Below, piece after piece: positions 8,192 through 18,254 of a stretch of DNA of 64,000 nucleotides. The translations under genes and the position numbers were made by a program. Source of the stretch: Lachnospiraceae bacterium. GTDB lineage: Bacteria > Bacillota > Clostridia > Lachnospirales > Lachnospiraceae. A model generated the notes under the pieces. The model was not told the DNA's origin. It saw only the letters and a program-made list of their open reading frames with translations, and ran no database searches. The first letter of the stretch is position 1; each line of letters opens with the position of its first letter. The stretch covers positions 1-64,000 of the forward strand of contig SVEH01000011.1 in NCBI GenBank assembly GCA_015057455.1, in the 5' to 3' direction.

Positions 8192-9973
8192 CTATTTTAA
8201 CATCCAACTTTCTAATTCATCACCTAAAAAAGGGTACATATCATGTAATACAGGTGATAACATTTTCCCATTTTCATCAATCCTTGACATTAATTTAGGA
8301 ACAACTGGGTCATCATATACCTGTAAAATTTCAAGCAATACTCTTTCTTTACTTTCCATCAAATCTCTTATGCATTCCCCTAATTCTTTATTATTTTCAC
8401 AACATCTATATCTATATCCAAACATATCTGCCAACTTTTCAAAATTTGGAAAACTAACACCGGTATCTGGTGTACACCCTATATATTTCCCTCCAAAAAA
8501 ATTGCTACAGGTTTGTCTTATAGCACCATATCCACCATTGGAAAAAATAATAATGTCTATTGGTAAATTATACTGAACTATAGTTTGGATTTCCTGTATA
8601 TTCATCATTATACTACCATCACCTGTAACACAATACACTTTTTTCTTACTTGCTACTGCAGTCCCAATTGCTGCTGGCAAATCATAGCCCATAGACCCAC
8701 ACGTGTAATTCGTCATAACCCTTTGTTCCCTTTTGTTTGTACCAATTTGCAACTTTGCCGTATTAGCAGAATTATTTCCTAGAGCTAATATACTATCTTT
8801 TGGCTCGTACTCTCCAAAAACTTTCCAAAAATTATATGCACTAACTCGATCATCTCCTATTATTTTGCCTTCTATCGCTTCATACGGTGAAAATCTTTTT
8901 TTCAATTTATTACAATATTCAAACCACTCACTATGGTCGGATACATCAATTTTCAACCTACTTACTACTTGAAAAAAATCCTTTAATCCTGTATGTATAT
9001 GCTTTTTTATATATAATCCCGGTTTTTTTGCTTCATTTTCATCAACATCTACCATATAAATGTCTGCATTTAATGCAAACCCTTCTTGATTGAACCCTGT
9101 TTGCCTGTATCCTAGACTATTTCCTAATACAAGTATAACTTCTGCATTTTGTAATATAAAATTTCCTGTCCTTGGACCAACATTTCCAGACGGGCCGTAA
9201 TAATATTCGTTATCTCTATAAAGGTTATCTGCTACCCAAGCTCCGCCAACTACTGGTATCTGCATTTTCTCAACAAACTCTACAAACTCATCCCTTGATG
9301 AACTACTAATAATTCCTGAACCCGCAAGAATACACGGTCTCTTAGACATTTGAATTGTTTTTAATACGTCTTCTATTTCTTTTAGATTTGGTTTTGGTAC
9401 ACAGCTCACAAATTCTTCTACAGGATATAGTTCCTCCTCATTAACAATTACATTTTGTATATCTTGTGGAATATCTAACCATACCGGACCTCTCCTACCA
9501 TCCATTGCAATATTAATAGCCTTTACAATTTCTCTCTTAACTGCTTTAGGTTCTATTAACATATGCGCATATTTAGTCATATTCTTTACCGTAGGTATTA
9601 TCTGAAATTCCTGAATTCCCCTATATCTTAAATTCAACCCTGACTTAGCTATCGATGTTTCATATCTTACTTGTCCTGATAAAACAATCATTGGCAAACT
9701 ATCTTGCCACGCTCCCATTACACCTGTCAATGTATTCGTTGCTCCTGGACCCGAAGTCACACAAACTGCTGCCATTTTTCCACTATATCTTGCATATGCT
9801 TCTGCAGCCATAGCGCACGCTTGCTCATGATGATTAAAATACTTATTCATAGTCTCACATACGAGCAATGCATTATCTAAATGCATTGCTCCTCCACCAA
9901 CTACAGCAAAACAATCTATTATTCCATATTCAACTAAAGTGTCCATTATTATATCTGCAACTCTTTTTTTCAT
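8192..9973 (-). CDS. Thiamine-diphosphate enzyme, acetolactate-synthase-like (YerE candidate)
   Basis: The 593-residue protein has the three domains of the acetolactate synthase group. The catalytic glutamate is in NHHEQACAMAAEAYAR, TSGPGATNTLTG is typical of the FAD/ThDP family, and the ThDP/Mg site is the TGDGSIMMN segment followed by an SNGG. It is not the housekeeping enzyme, because a normal ilvB lies elsewhere in this window. In sugar operons such enzymes add a two-carbon unit: YerE of Yersinia adds an acetyl group from pyruvate to CDP-3,6-dideoxy-4-ketohexose. The rfbFGH genes in the same operon make exactly that acceptor, so YerE-like branching is the preferred inference. Other carboligation partners remain possible. 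The ribosome site is weak (AAGAAG). Confidence 0.75.
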   Translation of the reverse strand: MKKRVADIIMDTLVEYGIIDCFAVVGGGAMHLDNALLVCETMNKYFNHHEQACAMAAEAYARYSGKMAAVCVTSGPGATNTLTGVMGAWQDSLPMIVLSGQVRYETSIAKSGLNLRYRGIQEFQIIPTVKNMTKYAHMLIEPKAVKREIVKAINIAMDGRRGPVWLDIPQDIQNVIVNEEELYPVEEFVSCVPKPNLKEIEDVLKTIQMSKRPCILAGSGIISSSSRDEFVEFVEKMQIPVVGGAWVADNLYRDNEYYYGPSGNVGPRTGNFILQNAEVILVLGNSLGYRQTGFNQEGFALNADIYMVDVDENEAKKPGLYIKKHIHTGLKDFFQVVSRLKIDVSDHSEWFEYCNKLKKRFSPYEAIEGKIIGDDRVSAYNFWKVFGEYEPKDSILALGNNSANTAKLQIGTNKREQRVMTNYTCGSMGYDLPAAIGTAVASKKKVYCVTGDGSIMMNIQEIQTIVQYNLPIDIIIFSNGGYGAIRQTCSNFFGGKYIGCTPDTGVSFPNFEKLADMFGYRYRCCENNKELGECIRDLMESKERVLLEILQVYDDPVVPKLMSRIDENGKMLSPVLHDMYPFLGDELESWMLK

Positions 9974-10118
9974 ACATCGTTCTTCTTTCTATACTTATAA
10001 TCTTTATCATTCTTTTATTATTCTAATTCTTTGTATTATCTCGTTTCAAATATATCAATTAAATTATTTATTTCATTAAATTCTAATATCTTATTTGACA
10101 TTTCCATATTATTATTTT

Positions 10119-11192
10119 TTATATAAATGGATCAAATTGTGATGGTATAGATTCAACCATATTGTTAATTATATTATTATATGACATCGCACGACAATTC
10201 TTGCACTTGCCTTCTAACCACTTTTGATTTGATGCTTCTTTAACTTTATTATGTACATCTGAATTCCACATTTCTTCTAACGCAGAAGTATTTAAATCTC
10301 CAATACAAAACTCTGGTTTATCAATTTCAACTATATTAGGATAAACCTTTCCATCTGTTCCTACATTAGCAATCATACTATAATAATTTACCCAACATTT
10401 ATTTTTAAACTCTATCGGTTTACGATAATTAAAAATAGATTTTATATTTGTAAAATCTTCATCAAAATTCTTATACTTAGAAATTTGTTCTTTTAAATAC
10501 AATTCTTCATCTTTACTTAATCCTTGACCATTATCTTCATAATCTCTTACAATTTTAAACAGAGCATAATCAAAGCAACTCTCCTTTATAATCCTAAGAA
10601 ATTCTCCAACATCTTTATAATTTTTATTCGTAATTACTATACGCGATCCAATAACAGGGCTATTATCTCCATGAATATCTTTAATTCTTTTTGGTAACCC
10701 TAACACTTTCTTCATATTATCTGTACCTGTTATTAACTTAAAAGTATCTTCTGTAACAGCTGGCACTGATACTGCAATATAATTCAATTTATTCGCAATA
10801 TTTACGATACCCGATTCCTCGAAATATGAACCATTTGTAATTATGGAACATTCCACATTATTACTATATAATTTATTAATATATTCTTTTAAATTAGGAT
10901 ATAATGTAGGTTCTCCACCTCCAGAAAAATATACTGCTTTAATTTTCATATTAATAATTGAATCCATCAATTTATCCATTACTTCTTTTGATAACGAATT
11001 TCTACTTTCATTACGTTCTTTATAGGAACAGTGTATACATCTATGATTACACATTGCCGTAGGATGGACTTCTATTGCAATTGGGTTAAAGTCCTTTTTA
11101 CCTTCTTTATATATATCCTCTAACAATTTCCCATAATGAAAAACTATTTTATTTGAATTTAAAAAATCTGCTGATAATCTAATACTATTCAT
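10119..11192 (-). CDS. Radical SAM protein with SPASM-like C-terminus
   Basis: This 357-residue protein has the radical SAM motif CNHRCIHC (about residues 48-55) and downstream strands typical of the family (YFSGGGEPTLYPN, then IITNGSYF). The C-terminal part has further cysteines (KCWVNYY, EFCIGDL and KCKNCRAM), which suggests an extra cluster. It lies between the CBS-nucleotidyltransferase and the ThDP enzyme in the sugar operon. Carbohydrate-active relatives perform epimerisation, dehydration or deamination of nucleotide sugars, so a role in the same pathway is plausible but unproven. The two radical SAM proteins of this island differ clearly in sequence and are not recent duplicates. Confidence 0.8.
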   Translation of the reverse strand: MNSIRLSADFLNSNKIVFHYGKLLEDIYKEGKKDFNPIAIEVHPTAMCNHRCIHCSYKERNESRNSLSKEVMDKLMDSIINMKIKAVYFSGGGEPTLYPNLKEYINKLYSNNVECSIITNGSYFEESGIVNIANKLNYIAVSVPAVTEDTFKLITGTDNMKKVLGLPKRIKDIHGDNSPVIGSRIVITNKNYKDVGEFLRIIKESCFDYALFKIVRDYEDNGQGLSKDEELYLKEQISKYKNFDEDFTNIKSIFNYRKPIEFKNKCWVNYYSMIANVGTDGKVYPNIVEIDKPEFCIGDLNTSALEEMWNSDVHNKVKEASNQKWLEGKCKNCRAMSYNNIINNMVESIPSQFDPFI

Positions 11193-11297
11193 CTTTTCCT
11201 TCTTTCTTCAACCAAATATCATGGTTAACATATTCTTACTTGTTCTATCGAAAAAATTATTCCTCGTCAATTTCATACCTTAATTAGCTATAATGTT

Positions 11298-12338
11298 TTA
11301 TAATCTTAATCTTTCTCTTGTTTTTTCTAATACCTCCAATTGTCCCATATCCATATAAGCAAGCTCATTTACTACATAACATCCTATCTTTTCACCTGCG
11401 TTTCTGTATTTCTCTATAATGTCTGGAAAACCTATCACCATATTCTCGGACAATTCATTTATTACCCTAGAGTTAACTATATATAGTCCAGTATTAACTA
11501 AGCATGTATAATTCGACTTTTCAATCATTCCATTATAGTTATTATCTTCATCAATATCCACAACACCATAAGGTATAATATGCTTATACTCTGATAATAC
11601 TATAGTAATAAAATTTCCTTTTTCTTTATGCTGATTATATATAGCCGCATAATCAGCATCTATTATAATATCACAATTAGTCAATATAAAATCTTGTTCT
11701 ACAACATCCTTTAGCAAACTTAATCCGCCACCTGTACCTAATGGTAGTTGTTCTTCTTTATACTCAATAACATACTCTCTATCAATATTATCAAAATATG
11801 ACTGTATCATCCCTTTTTTATGATTAACTATCATAAAAAATTCTTTACAACCTCTTTGATAAAAACGATTAATAATATGCTCAGCAATAGGAATCTCTCC
11901 TATCGGCACTAAAGCTTTAGGCAAAATCTTCGTATATGGATATAATCTTGTTCCTTTTCCTCCTGCCATCATCACAACAGGTACCTCTAACTTCTCATAT
12001 CCTCTAATTACTGTACCATTTCTATAAACTATCCCTACAATTTCATCATTAAAATTAACTATTGGTGCCGAATACATCTCTGTTCTCTTAAATAACCTTC
12101 TCCAGTTAGCTTTTTCGTACTCTTTAAAAGAAACTGGCTCATAGTTTGCAACTTTAGATATATTCTGGCTCATATCTCCTGCTTTAAGTAAGAATCTTCT
12201 TATATCTCCATCTGTAACAGAAGCAAGTAGTTTTTTATTATTCACAACATAAACAACTTTACATCTGACACTCTCTAAACGCTCAATAACATCTTGTACT
12301 GTATGACTTTCTGTCATCAACATATCTTCTATTTTCAT
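11298..12338 (-). CDS. CBS-domain nucleotidyltransferase (PtmE-like)
   Basis: Residues 1 to about 115 form a pair of CBS domains (ESHTVQDVIERLE, then YSAPIVNFNDEIVGIVYR). The rest is a sugar-1-phosphate nucleotidyltransferase with MMAGGKGTRLYPYTKILPK and LTNCDIIID. This fusion is characteristic of PtmE of Campylobacter, which makes GDP-glucosamine for GDP-linked legionaminic acid synthesis. The 346-residue length fits. It is in the same operon as the LegC-, LegG- and LegI-like genes, which strengthens the assignment. The specificity for GDP rather than UDP or CDP is known from the family and not visible here. Confidence 0.78.
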   Translation of the reverse strand: MKIEDMLMTESHTVQDVIERLESVRCKVVYVVNNKKLLASVTDGDIRRFLLKAGDMSQNISKVANYEPVSFKEYEKANWRRLFKRTEMYSAPIVNFNDEIVGIVYRNGTVIRGYEKLEVPVVMMAGGKGTRLYPYTKILPKALVPIGEIPIAEHIINRFYQRGCKEFFMIVNHKKGMIQSYFDNIDREYVIEYKEEQLPLGTGGGLSLLKDVVEQDFILTNCDIIIDADYAAIYNQHKEKGNFITIVLSEYKHIIPYGVVDIDEDNNYNGMIEKSNYTCLVNTGLYIVNSRVINELSENMVIGFPDIIEKYRNAGEKIGCYVVNELAYMDMGQLEVLEKTRERLRL

Positions 12339-12349
12339 AACATATCATC

Positions 12350-13228
12350 CTAATATAATAATTTGTATAAATCTATATCACACTGTGTCTCATACCATTT
12401 ATATAATTCCTCTATCGCTATTTCCATAGACGTGTACTTAAAATTTGGGCATTCTTCTAAAAATCTTTTATTAGATGCTGTATATTCATTAGCTAACCCT
12501 TCCTTACATATGTATATAGGCAAATCTTTATTACTTATCCTATTAATAATAGTACATATCTCAAATAGGCTAATCTTCTTACCTGACACCATATTATATG
12601 ATTTATATCTAGGCTCATTATGCAAAAACCACTCAAGCATTCTACAAAAATCATCTATCCATAAATAATCAAAATATACATTTTGTCTCATAGATAACGG
12701 TATACCTTTTATTGCTTTACAACACCCCAATGATATATATTTTAAAGGATAATACTCATATTTACCAAATACACCAAATAGTCTCATATTTACAATATTA
12801 TCACTTTTTTCTATATATTGTTGTATCGTATATTTCATAAGTCCATATTGATCAATAGGAATAGTTTTTCCTAACTCTTCTTCTCTTACATCACATATAT
12901 CATATCTTTTGTCATACTCCGCACCTGAACCTGAATAATACATTTTTCCATAATACATATAATTCTTAGCAAAATTCATAAACATCCTAAGATTATATTC
13001 TAACATCTTTGAACCATCTTTTGTTTTGTCTATCCCATTTGAATACACAGCAAAATGCAATACATAGTCAAATCTATTCTTCTTTAAGTATTCTTCTACA
13101 GCATTTTCATCTATACAATCAAGTTCAGTGCTCGATGGTGCAAATATCTCGTATTCATTGTTATGTTCTAAATGCTCTTTTACATTTCTTCCTACAAATC
13201 CACTAGCACCTGTAATAAGTATCTTCAT
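12350..13228 (-). CDS. NAD(P)-dependent sugar epimerase/reductase (SDR)
   Basis: An extended short-chain dehydrogenase of 292 residues with the N-terminal ITGASGFVGRNV dinucleotide-binding motif, YYSGSGAEYD as the Ser-bearing segment, and the catalytic YxxxK in QYGLMKYTIQ. Length and motifs suit a reductase or epimerase of nucleotide sugars better than a full-size 4,6-dehydratase, which is usually over 320 residues. It overlaps no neighbour but lies 11 bases upstream of the PtmE-like gene. In the branched-sugar scenario it could be the YerF-type reductase that reduces the added acetyl group; acting on the nonulosonate branch is the alternative. The sequence does not decide. Confidence 0.75.
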   Translation of the reverse strand: MKILITGASGFVGRNVKEHLEHNNEYEIFAPSSTELDCIDENAVEEYLKKNRFDYVLHFAVYSNGIDKTKDGSKMLEYNLRMFMNFAKNYMYYGKMYYSGSGAEYDKRYDICDVREEELGKTIPIDQYGLMKYTIQQYIEKSDNIVNMRLFGVFGKYEYYPLKYISLGCCKAIKGIPLSMRQNVYFDYLWIDDFCRMLEWFLHNEPRYKSYNMVSGKKISLFEICTIINRISNKDLPIYICKEGLANEYTASNKRFLEECPNFKYTSMEIAIEELYKWYETQCDIDLYKLLY

Positions 13229-13256
13229 CCAGTTTTCTCCTATATATATTTTTTAT

Positions 13257-14528
13257 TTATCTTATTCTATTCTCTACATCAAACAAAAAATATCTATCTT
13301 CTTGTAGTCCTATACTATCAAACAATTCCTTCGCAGCTTTAGTAGCAGTATACCCTGCAACAAAAATAAACACCTCACTATCTGGATCTACTTCTGACGG
13401 ATGCTGTGACATTATTCCATGATAACTCATCTTTTTATACGAATCATAAAATGCAACATACCTGGCATTAGGATAATTTTTTGTCAGGAAACTATATATA
13501 CGCTCTGAAGCATCATTTTCTCCCCATATAGCATATTCCCAAGTACTGTCCTCATTCCATTTCTTTTTTATAAACTCAATTACCTTTTGACTATAGTTCA
13601 ATATAGTATATTGAGTTTTTTTTCTACATTCATAATAATCACTTATTTGACAAATCTGTTGATACTCGTTCCATTTTTCTTTTATTTGATTTACTGCATT
13701 AACATATATTTTATCTTTTATATAGTCTATTTCTTTAATAGCAATAGGTTTCCAATTAATCATATTTATATCCTTTTCCGTATAGATAGGTATATATTTA
13801 TCTATCCATGAATAACGATAATCCACTTCATCCCTAGCAAGAATTACAGGAATTCCCATTGCAATACATGGTGAAGCTATATGTAATCTAGATGTGATTA
13901 CCAAGGTTGCTTCTTCCTTTAACTGGTTATATCTTTTTCGTGTAATTTCTTCTAATGTACTACCTTTTGTAATTTCATAATAGGTACCAAAACAAGCATT
14001 TTGCATATACACCGCCTTTGCTTTTATATCATTCGGCATAACCTTATCTATAAATTCTGGTGCATCAATAACAAAAACCTTTTCCTCTTGAGGTTCTTTA
14101 TTTCTTTTATCTAATGTTATTGTTAAACATCCATTCAAATAACATTTAACCCCCCTATCTCTCATATAGTTAAATGTCACCTCATCACGACACCCTACTG
14201 GTGAATGACGTTGCAAATACTTTATTTCTTCTTCTGTAATTGCAAAAACATCTCTATTTAAACCAATAAACACAGGAATTATTTTGGGTGAAATGTACCT
14301 ATTTAAATTTTTATTATAAACATGATTAATCGGTAATATCAAATATTCTCCGTCATATGTTGTTAATTCATAATTATTAAGTACATATATTTCACTATCA
14401 TTAATTCCCATTTTTTTATATAAATCTTTTATCATTATATTTTGCAAAGGATCCCCAAAATTAACCAATGATTTATCTTCTCGCTTTACAAAACCAACTG
14501 ACTCAATATCTATTCTTGCAAACTTCAT
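13257..14528 (-). CDS. Polysaccharide pyruvyl transferase family protein
   Basis: The 423-residue protein has the general layout of the PF04230 family: an N-terminal NFGDPLQNIMIKDL segment, SPVGCRDEVTFNYMRDRG, then VITSRLHIASPCIAMGIPVIL. Members transfer pyruvyl ketals or act as glycosyltransferase-like proteins in glycan synthesis. The last 100 residues (WEYAIWGENDASERIYSFL and onwards) look like a separate Rossmann-like nucleotide-binding segment. It is 21 bases downstream of the large glycosyltransferase and 28 upstream of the SDR gene, so it is part of the operon. Its substrate is unknown. Confidence 0.7.
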   Translation of the reverse strand: MKFARIDIESVGFVKREDKSLVNFGDPLQNIMIKDLYKKMGINDSEIYVLNNYELTTYDGEYLILPINHVYNKNLNRYISPKIIPVFIGLNRDVFAITEEEIKYLQRHSPVGCRDEVTFNYMRDRGVKCYLNGCLTITLDKRNKEPQEEKVFVIDAPEFIDKVMPNDIKAKAVYMQNACFGTYYEITKGSTLEEITRKRYNQLKEEATLVITSRLHIASPCIAMGIPVILARDEVDYRYSWIDKYIPIYTEKDINMINWKPIAIKEIDYIKDKIYVNAVNQIKEKWNEYQQICQISDYYECRKKTQYTILNYSQKVIEFIKKKWNEDSTWEYAIWGENDASERIYSFLTKNYPNARYVAFYDSYKKMSYHGIMSQHPSEVDPDSEVFIFVAGYTATKAAKELFDSIGLQEDRYFLFDVENRIR

Positions 14529-14549
14529 GTTTTTTCCTCCTATATATTG

Positions 14550-16853
14550 CTAAAATCTAATAAATTTCTTATACAAATTAACTGCATCATATATATTTTC
14601 CACATCATACCTTGAAGCATCTAATGTTATCCCACCACCGATTGTATATCCCTCACTAAACATCTTTTCTTTCTTTCTTGCCATGATATATTCCTCTGGC
14701 ATATAAGAAATATTATTTAACATATTCATTATATTATTTTGATACCATTTTTTATAATCATCACTAATGCTTTTAACAATCTCGTAACCAATCAAAAAAT
14801 TGACCATATACTTATCACCCAAGCTGTCCATAACCTTTATACATTGACTTTGCATCTTCTTTACATCTGTCAACTCATTTAAATCTATTTTCAAAACATT
14901 TCTTCTTGTCAGCTTATCCATTCCTTTATACAGTCCCCCTACATCAGCCCTAATATGTGCAAATATTTTTTTACTAATTCTTCCTTGTACTGGCATAGAA
15001 ATCCCCTTACCTCCCACTAGTGTAGCAAACTTTACTTCTATACTTTTATCATACTTACCTGATACTCCATTACATATGCTTCCAACTGATGCACTTGACA
15101 TACCTGCTACAGTAATTGGATATTCTATTGTTAATACACTCTTATTTATTGCACAATTAGTAACACCCATATATATATCTTGCGCACTTCCATTTAACAA
15201 CTCACCTGTTTTTTCATAAAGATCTGTTAGATAACTTCTCGTGAAACCAGAGTTAATATACATATTAGGCAATACATACATTTCACCACTTCTATCTATA
15301 CACCTTCTAATTAACGTTTCTGCGTTTTGATCTATTATTTTTATCTTGTTCTTCTCTGAATATAACGGAATAACAAATTGATTTTCTTGTCCCCCATTAA
15401 ATCCTGGCCAAGCATAAAATCCCCTAATCCACTGAATTAACTTATGATTCTTAAATTTCTCTTCATTTAAGATCATTTTCAAAGTCGATAGTCCCCATTG
15501 AAGTATTCCATCATCAGCTCCTATAGGTATTATAAACTCACCTCTAGTCTGAAGATAAGCGTATTCAAAACTTTTTGTCAGAGTTAAATCTCTAGGTGTT
15601 GTAATATACCTTATTTTATCATCATTAAGTCTCTCACATATTTCTCGAGCTACTGTGTTACCTTCTGTTGAATTATCACTAACTAACACTTCATATGTCC
15701 CTTGATAATCTTGGTCTAAACAAGTTTTCAACGTATAATATAGTGTCTCAGTTGCATTTCTTACCGGTATAACTATTGAGAAATCCACTTCAGGCTCTTT
15801 CTCTACTAATTCTCTTGCATCTGTGTTATATATCCTAGATATGTATGTATAATAGTCTCCGCTCCATGCAAATCCTACTTTTTCTTCAAGATATACTGCT
15901 TCGTACTGATTTAATCTTGAAAAACGCTTAGATATATATGGTTCAGATACAAGTTTTTCTATATCATTACCTGTTCCAATAACTATTGCAAAATCATCTT
16001 TTGTATTGTTCTTACATATATAGTCTATTATGTATGATATATTGTTACCTTGTGATTCACCATCTATAGTTTTTTCTATAGCTGTAATTAGTTTACAATC
16101 CTCACATTCAACTATATTCTCCATACTTATAGATACTGTATCTTGTAACTGATATTGTCCCTCTTCTTGAATGATGTCACTTATCATATATACTGGTATA
16201 TCTAATGAATGTAATATATATGTCATGATATCATAATCTTGCGAGTTCCCTTTATCCATTATTATAACGATTTCTTTTTTATCTTCTAAATACTCATAGA
16301 AATATGCCATATTATCCATGTTCAAGTAGTGTTCATCTTTATCTACACTTATAAGCTCTGGATATTTACTTTTCCCATATAGATATATAACAAAAGCCAT
16401 CATTAAATTACTTGTTTGAAAGTATGCGTCCTCTAAAGCAACTATACTCTCTTTTGATTCATCTCCATCCATAAACTTTTGTCTTATTTCATTTAATTTA
16501 TTATCTAGTTCACTATACAATTCATCCTGTATAAGCTTACTTCTCATATAAGCTTGTCTTTTACTTTCATTTTCCTGACCTGTTTTAGCATATGCTTCTA
16601 TAAGTTCATTCCATATCTCTGCGTTATTCTCATAATTATATTCTTTACTGATTATATCTCCATATCTTCCTATAACTTCACTGTATTTTTCCTGTTTCAT
16701 CAATGCTTTACAATTAATCAAATGCCACTTAACTGATATAGGCTTAAAGTCAAATAGATAATCAATTTTCTTTAATACATCTTCATTTATTTCATTATTC
16801 TCTACTTCTATTAGTAAATTATCAAGCATTTCATTGTATTTTTTAATATCCAT
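14550..16853 (-). CDS. Large glycosyltransferase with helical N-terminal region
   Basis: The protein has 767 residues. Residues 1 to about 350 are helical and TPR-like, with no catalytic signature. A family 2 glycosyltransferase domain follows, starting at FSIVIPVRNATETLYYTL (about residue 358), with LVSDNSTEG and an IPIGADDGILQ segment as the probable metal-binding acidic residues. Large TPR-GT2 proteins are common in flagellin O-glycosylation islands, where the helical part may bind the acceptor protein. It is cotranscribed between rfbH and the pyruvyl-transferase-like gene, and has AAGGAG upstream. A cytoplasmic location is likely, since no membrane segment is seen. Confidence 0.75.
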   Translation of the reverse strand: MDIKKYNEMLDNLLIEVENNEINEDVLKKIDYLFDFKPISVKWHLINCKALMKQEKYSEVIGRYGDIISKEYNYENNAEIWNELIEAYAKTGQENESKRQAYMRSKLIQDELYSELDNKLNEIRQKFMDGDESKESIVALEDAYFQTSNLMMAFVIYLYGKSKYPELISVDKDEHYLNMDNMAYFYEYLEDKKEIVIIMDKGNSQDYDIMTYILHSLDIPVYMISDIIQEEGQYQLQDTVSISMENIVECEDCKLITAIEKTIDGESQGNNISYIIDYICKNNTKDDFAIVIGTGNDIEKLVSEPYISKRFSRLNQYEAVYLEEKVGFAWSGDYYTYISRIYNTDARELVEKEPEVDFSIVIPVRNATETLYYTLKTCLDQDYQGTYEVLVSDNSTEGNTVAREICERLNDDKIRYITTPRDLTLTKSFEYAYLQTRGEFIIPIGADDGILQWGLSTLKMILNEEKFKNHKLIQWIRGFYAWPGFNGGQENQFVIPLYSEKNKIKIIDQNAETLIRRCIDRSGEMYVLPNMYINSGFTRSYLTDLYEKTGELLNGSAQDIYMGVTNCAINKSVLTIEYPITVAGMSSASVGSICNGVSGKYDKSIEVKFATLVGGKGISMPVQGRISKKIFAHIRADVGGLYKGMDKLTRRNVLKIDLNELTDVKKMQSQCIKVMDSLGDKYMVNFLIGYEIVKSISDDYKKWYQNNIMNMLNNISYMPEEYIMARKKEKMFSEGYTIGGGITLDASRYDVENIYDAVNLYKKFIRF

Positions 16854-16886
16854 ACACTTTTCTCCTTATCACCATAATTATAGCTT

Positions 16887-18230
16887 TTATTTTTGTAACG
16901 CTTCTTTAATTACCTGAGCCATATATTCTATCTTCTCATCTATAAGTCCAGGATATACTCCTATCCAAAACGAATTATTCATTATATACTCTGTATTATC
17001 CAAATCTCCTACAACTCTATAGTGAATATCATCTTTGCTATTTATAAAGCAAGGATGCTTAAGTATATTCCCACTAAATAGTAGACGAGTTTGTACTCCA
17101 CTTGCCTCTAGTTCTCTTATAACCTTTTCTCTATCTATCCCAACATTTTCTTTTAGCGTTATAAGAAAACCAAACCAAGAGGGATTACTACTTTCTTCCC
17201 TTTTAGGAAGTATTATTTTATCTGTCATCTTTTCTAATAAACTATATAATTTATTCCAATTTTGTCTTCTCTGCTCTGTGAATCCAGGTAGTTTCTTCAA
17301 CTGTTCTACACCTATAGCCGCCTGCATATCTGTAACTTTAAGGTTATATCCCCAGTGACTATATACATATTTATGATCATAGCCTTTAGGTAATAAACCG
17401 AACTGACCATCAAACCTATGCTTACAATAGTTATCTTGTCCAGATGGACATATACAATCTCTTCCCCAGTCTCTATAAGAAAGTATAAGCTTACTTAGTA
17501 ACTTGTTATCTGTATATACACATCCTCCCTCACCCATAGTTATATGATGTGGTGGATAGAAACTACTAGTTCCTATATCTCCCCATGTTCCTGTATATCT
17601 TGTCTCTCCTTCTATAGTGTATTCACTTCCTAGGGAATCACAATTATCTTCTATTAACCAAAGATTATTCTTTTCACAAAACTCTTTTATAGCTTTTATA
17701 TTAAATGGATTTCCTAAAGTATGTGCTACCATTACCGCTTTTGTTTTATCCGACAATGCTTTCTCCAGCATAGTTACATCTATGTTATACTCTGGAATAG
17801 TTACATCTACGAATACCGGTACTGCACCATACTGAATAATTGGAGCTATAGTAGTCGGGAATGCACACGCTACAGTGATAACTTCATCACCTTTTTTTAT
17901 CTGTCTATCTCCTAGTTCTGACGCTGTCAAAGTTGCAAACGCAAGTAGATTAGCTGACGAGCCACTATTAACTAAATGTGCATACTTTACACCCATATAT
18001 TCTGCAAACATTTTTTCAAATCTATCTGCATACTTACCCGTAGTTAACCAAAAGTCAAGAACTGAATCTGTTAAGCTACACATCTCTTTTTCATCAAATA
18101 CTCGTCCTGAATAATTTATCCTATCACCTGGCTTAAACTCTTTGTTTTCTCTCTTATATTCAGCGTAGTATTCTTTAACCATTTCCTTTATCTCTTGTCT
18201 AGCTTCTGACTCATCTTTCCATCTTGACAT
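16887..18230 (-). CDS. rfbH: CDP-6-deoxy-D-xylo-4-hexulose-3-dehydrase (E1)
   Basis: A 447-residue RfbH/DdhC enzyme that removes the C3 hydroxyl in 3,6-dideoxyhexose synthesis using PMP and an iron-sulfur cluster. The usual PLP lysine is replaced by histidine in SFYPPHHITMGEGG, which is the hallmark of this subgroup, and the cysteines around DCICPSGQDNYC fit the cluster. The ATG at 18230 is preferred, because GGAGG is 8 bases upstream; the ATG at 18236 is too close to it. It follows rfbG by less than 30 bases. The required reductase partner (E3) is not visible in the window. Confidence 0.9.
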   Translation of the reverse strand: MSRWKDESEARQEIKEMVKEYYAEYKRENKEFKPGDRINYSGRVFDEKEMCSLTDSVLDFWLTTGKYADRFEKMFAEYMGVKYAHLVNSGSSANLLAFATLTASELGDRQIKKGDEVITVACAFPTTIAPIIQYGAVPVFVDVTIPEYNIDVTMLEKALSDKTKAVMVAHTLGNPFNIKAIKEFCEKNNLWLIEDNCDSLGSEYTIEGETRYTGTWGDIGTSSFYPPHHITMGEGGCVYTDNKLLSKLILSYRDWGRDCICPSGQDNYCKHRFDGQFGLLPKGYDHKYVYSHWGYNLKVTDMQAAIGVEQLKKLPGFTEQRRQNWNKLYSLLEKMTDKIILPKREESSNPSWFGFLITLKENVGIDREKVIRELEASGVQTRLLFSGNILKHPCFINSKDDIHYRVVGDLDNTEYIMNNSFWIGVYPGLIDEKIEYMAQVIKEALQK

Positions 18231-18254
18231 AGTCATATCCTCCTAACTACAACT

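Noticed and set aside
8192-9973. Second ilvB for amino acid synthesis
   Set aside because: It lies in the middle of a sugar operon and differs from the ilvB at 55655-57337, which has the leu-ilv neighbours.
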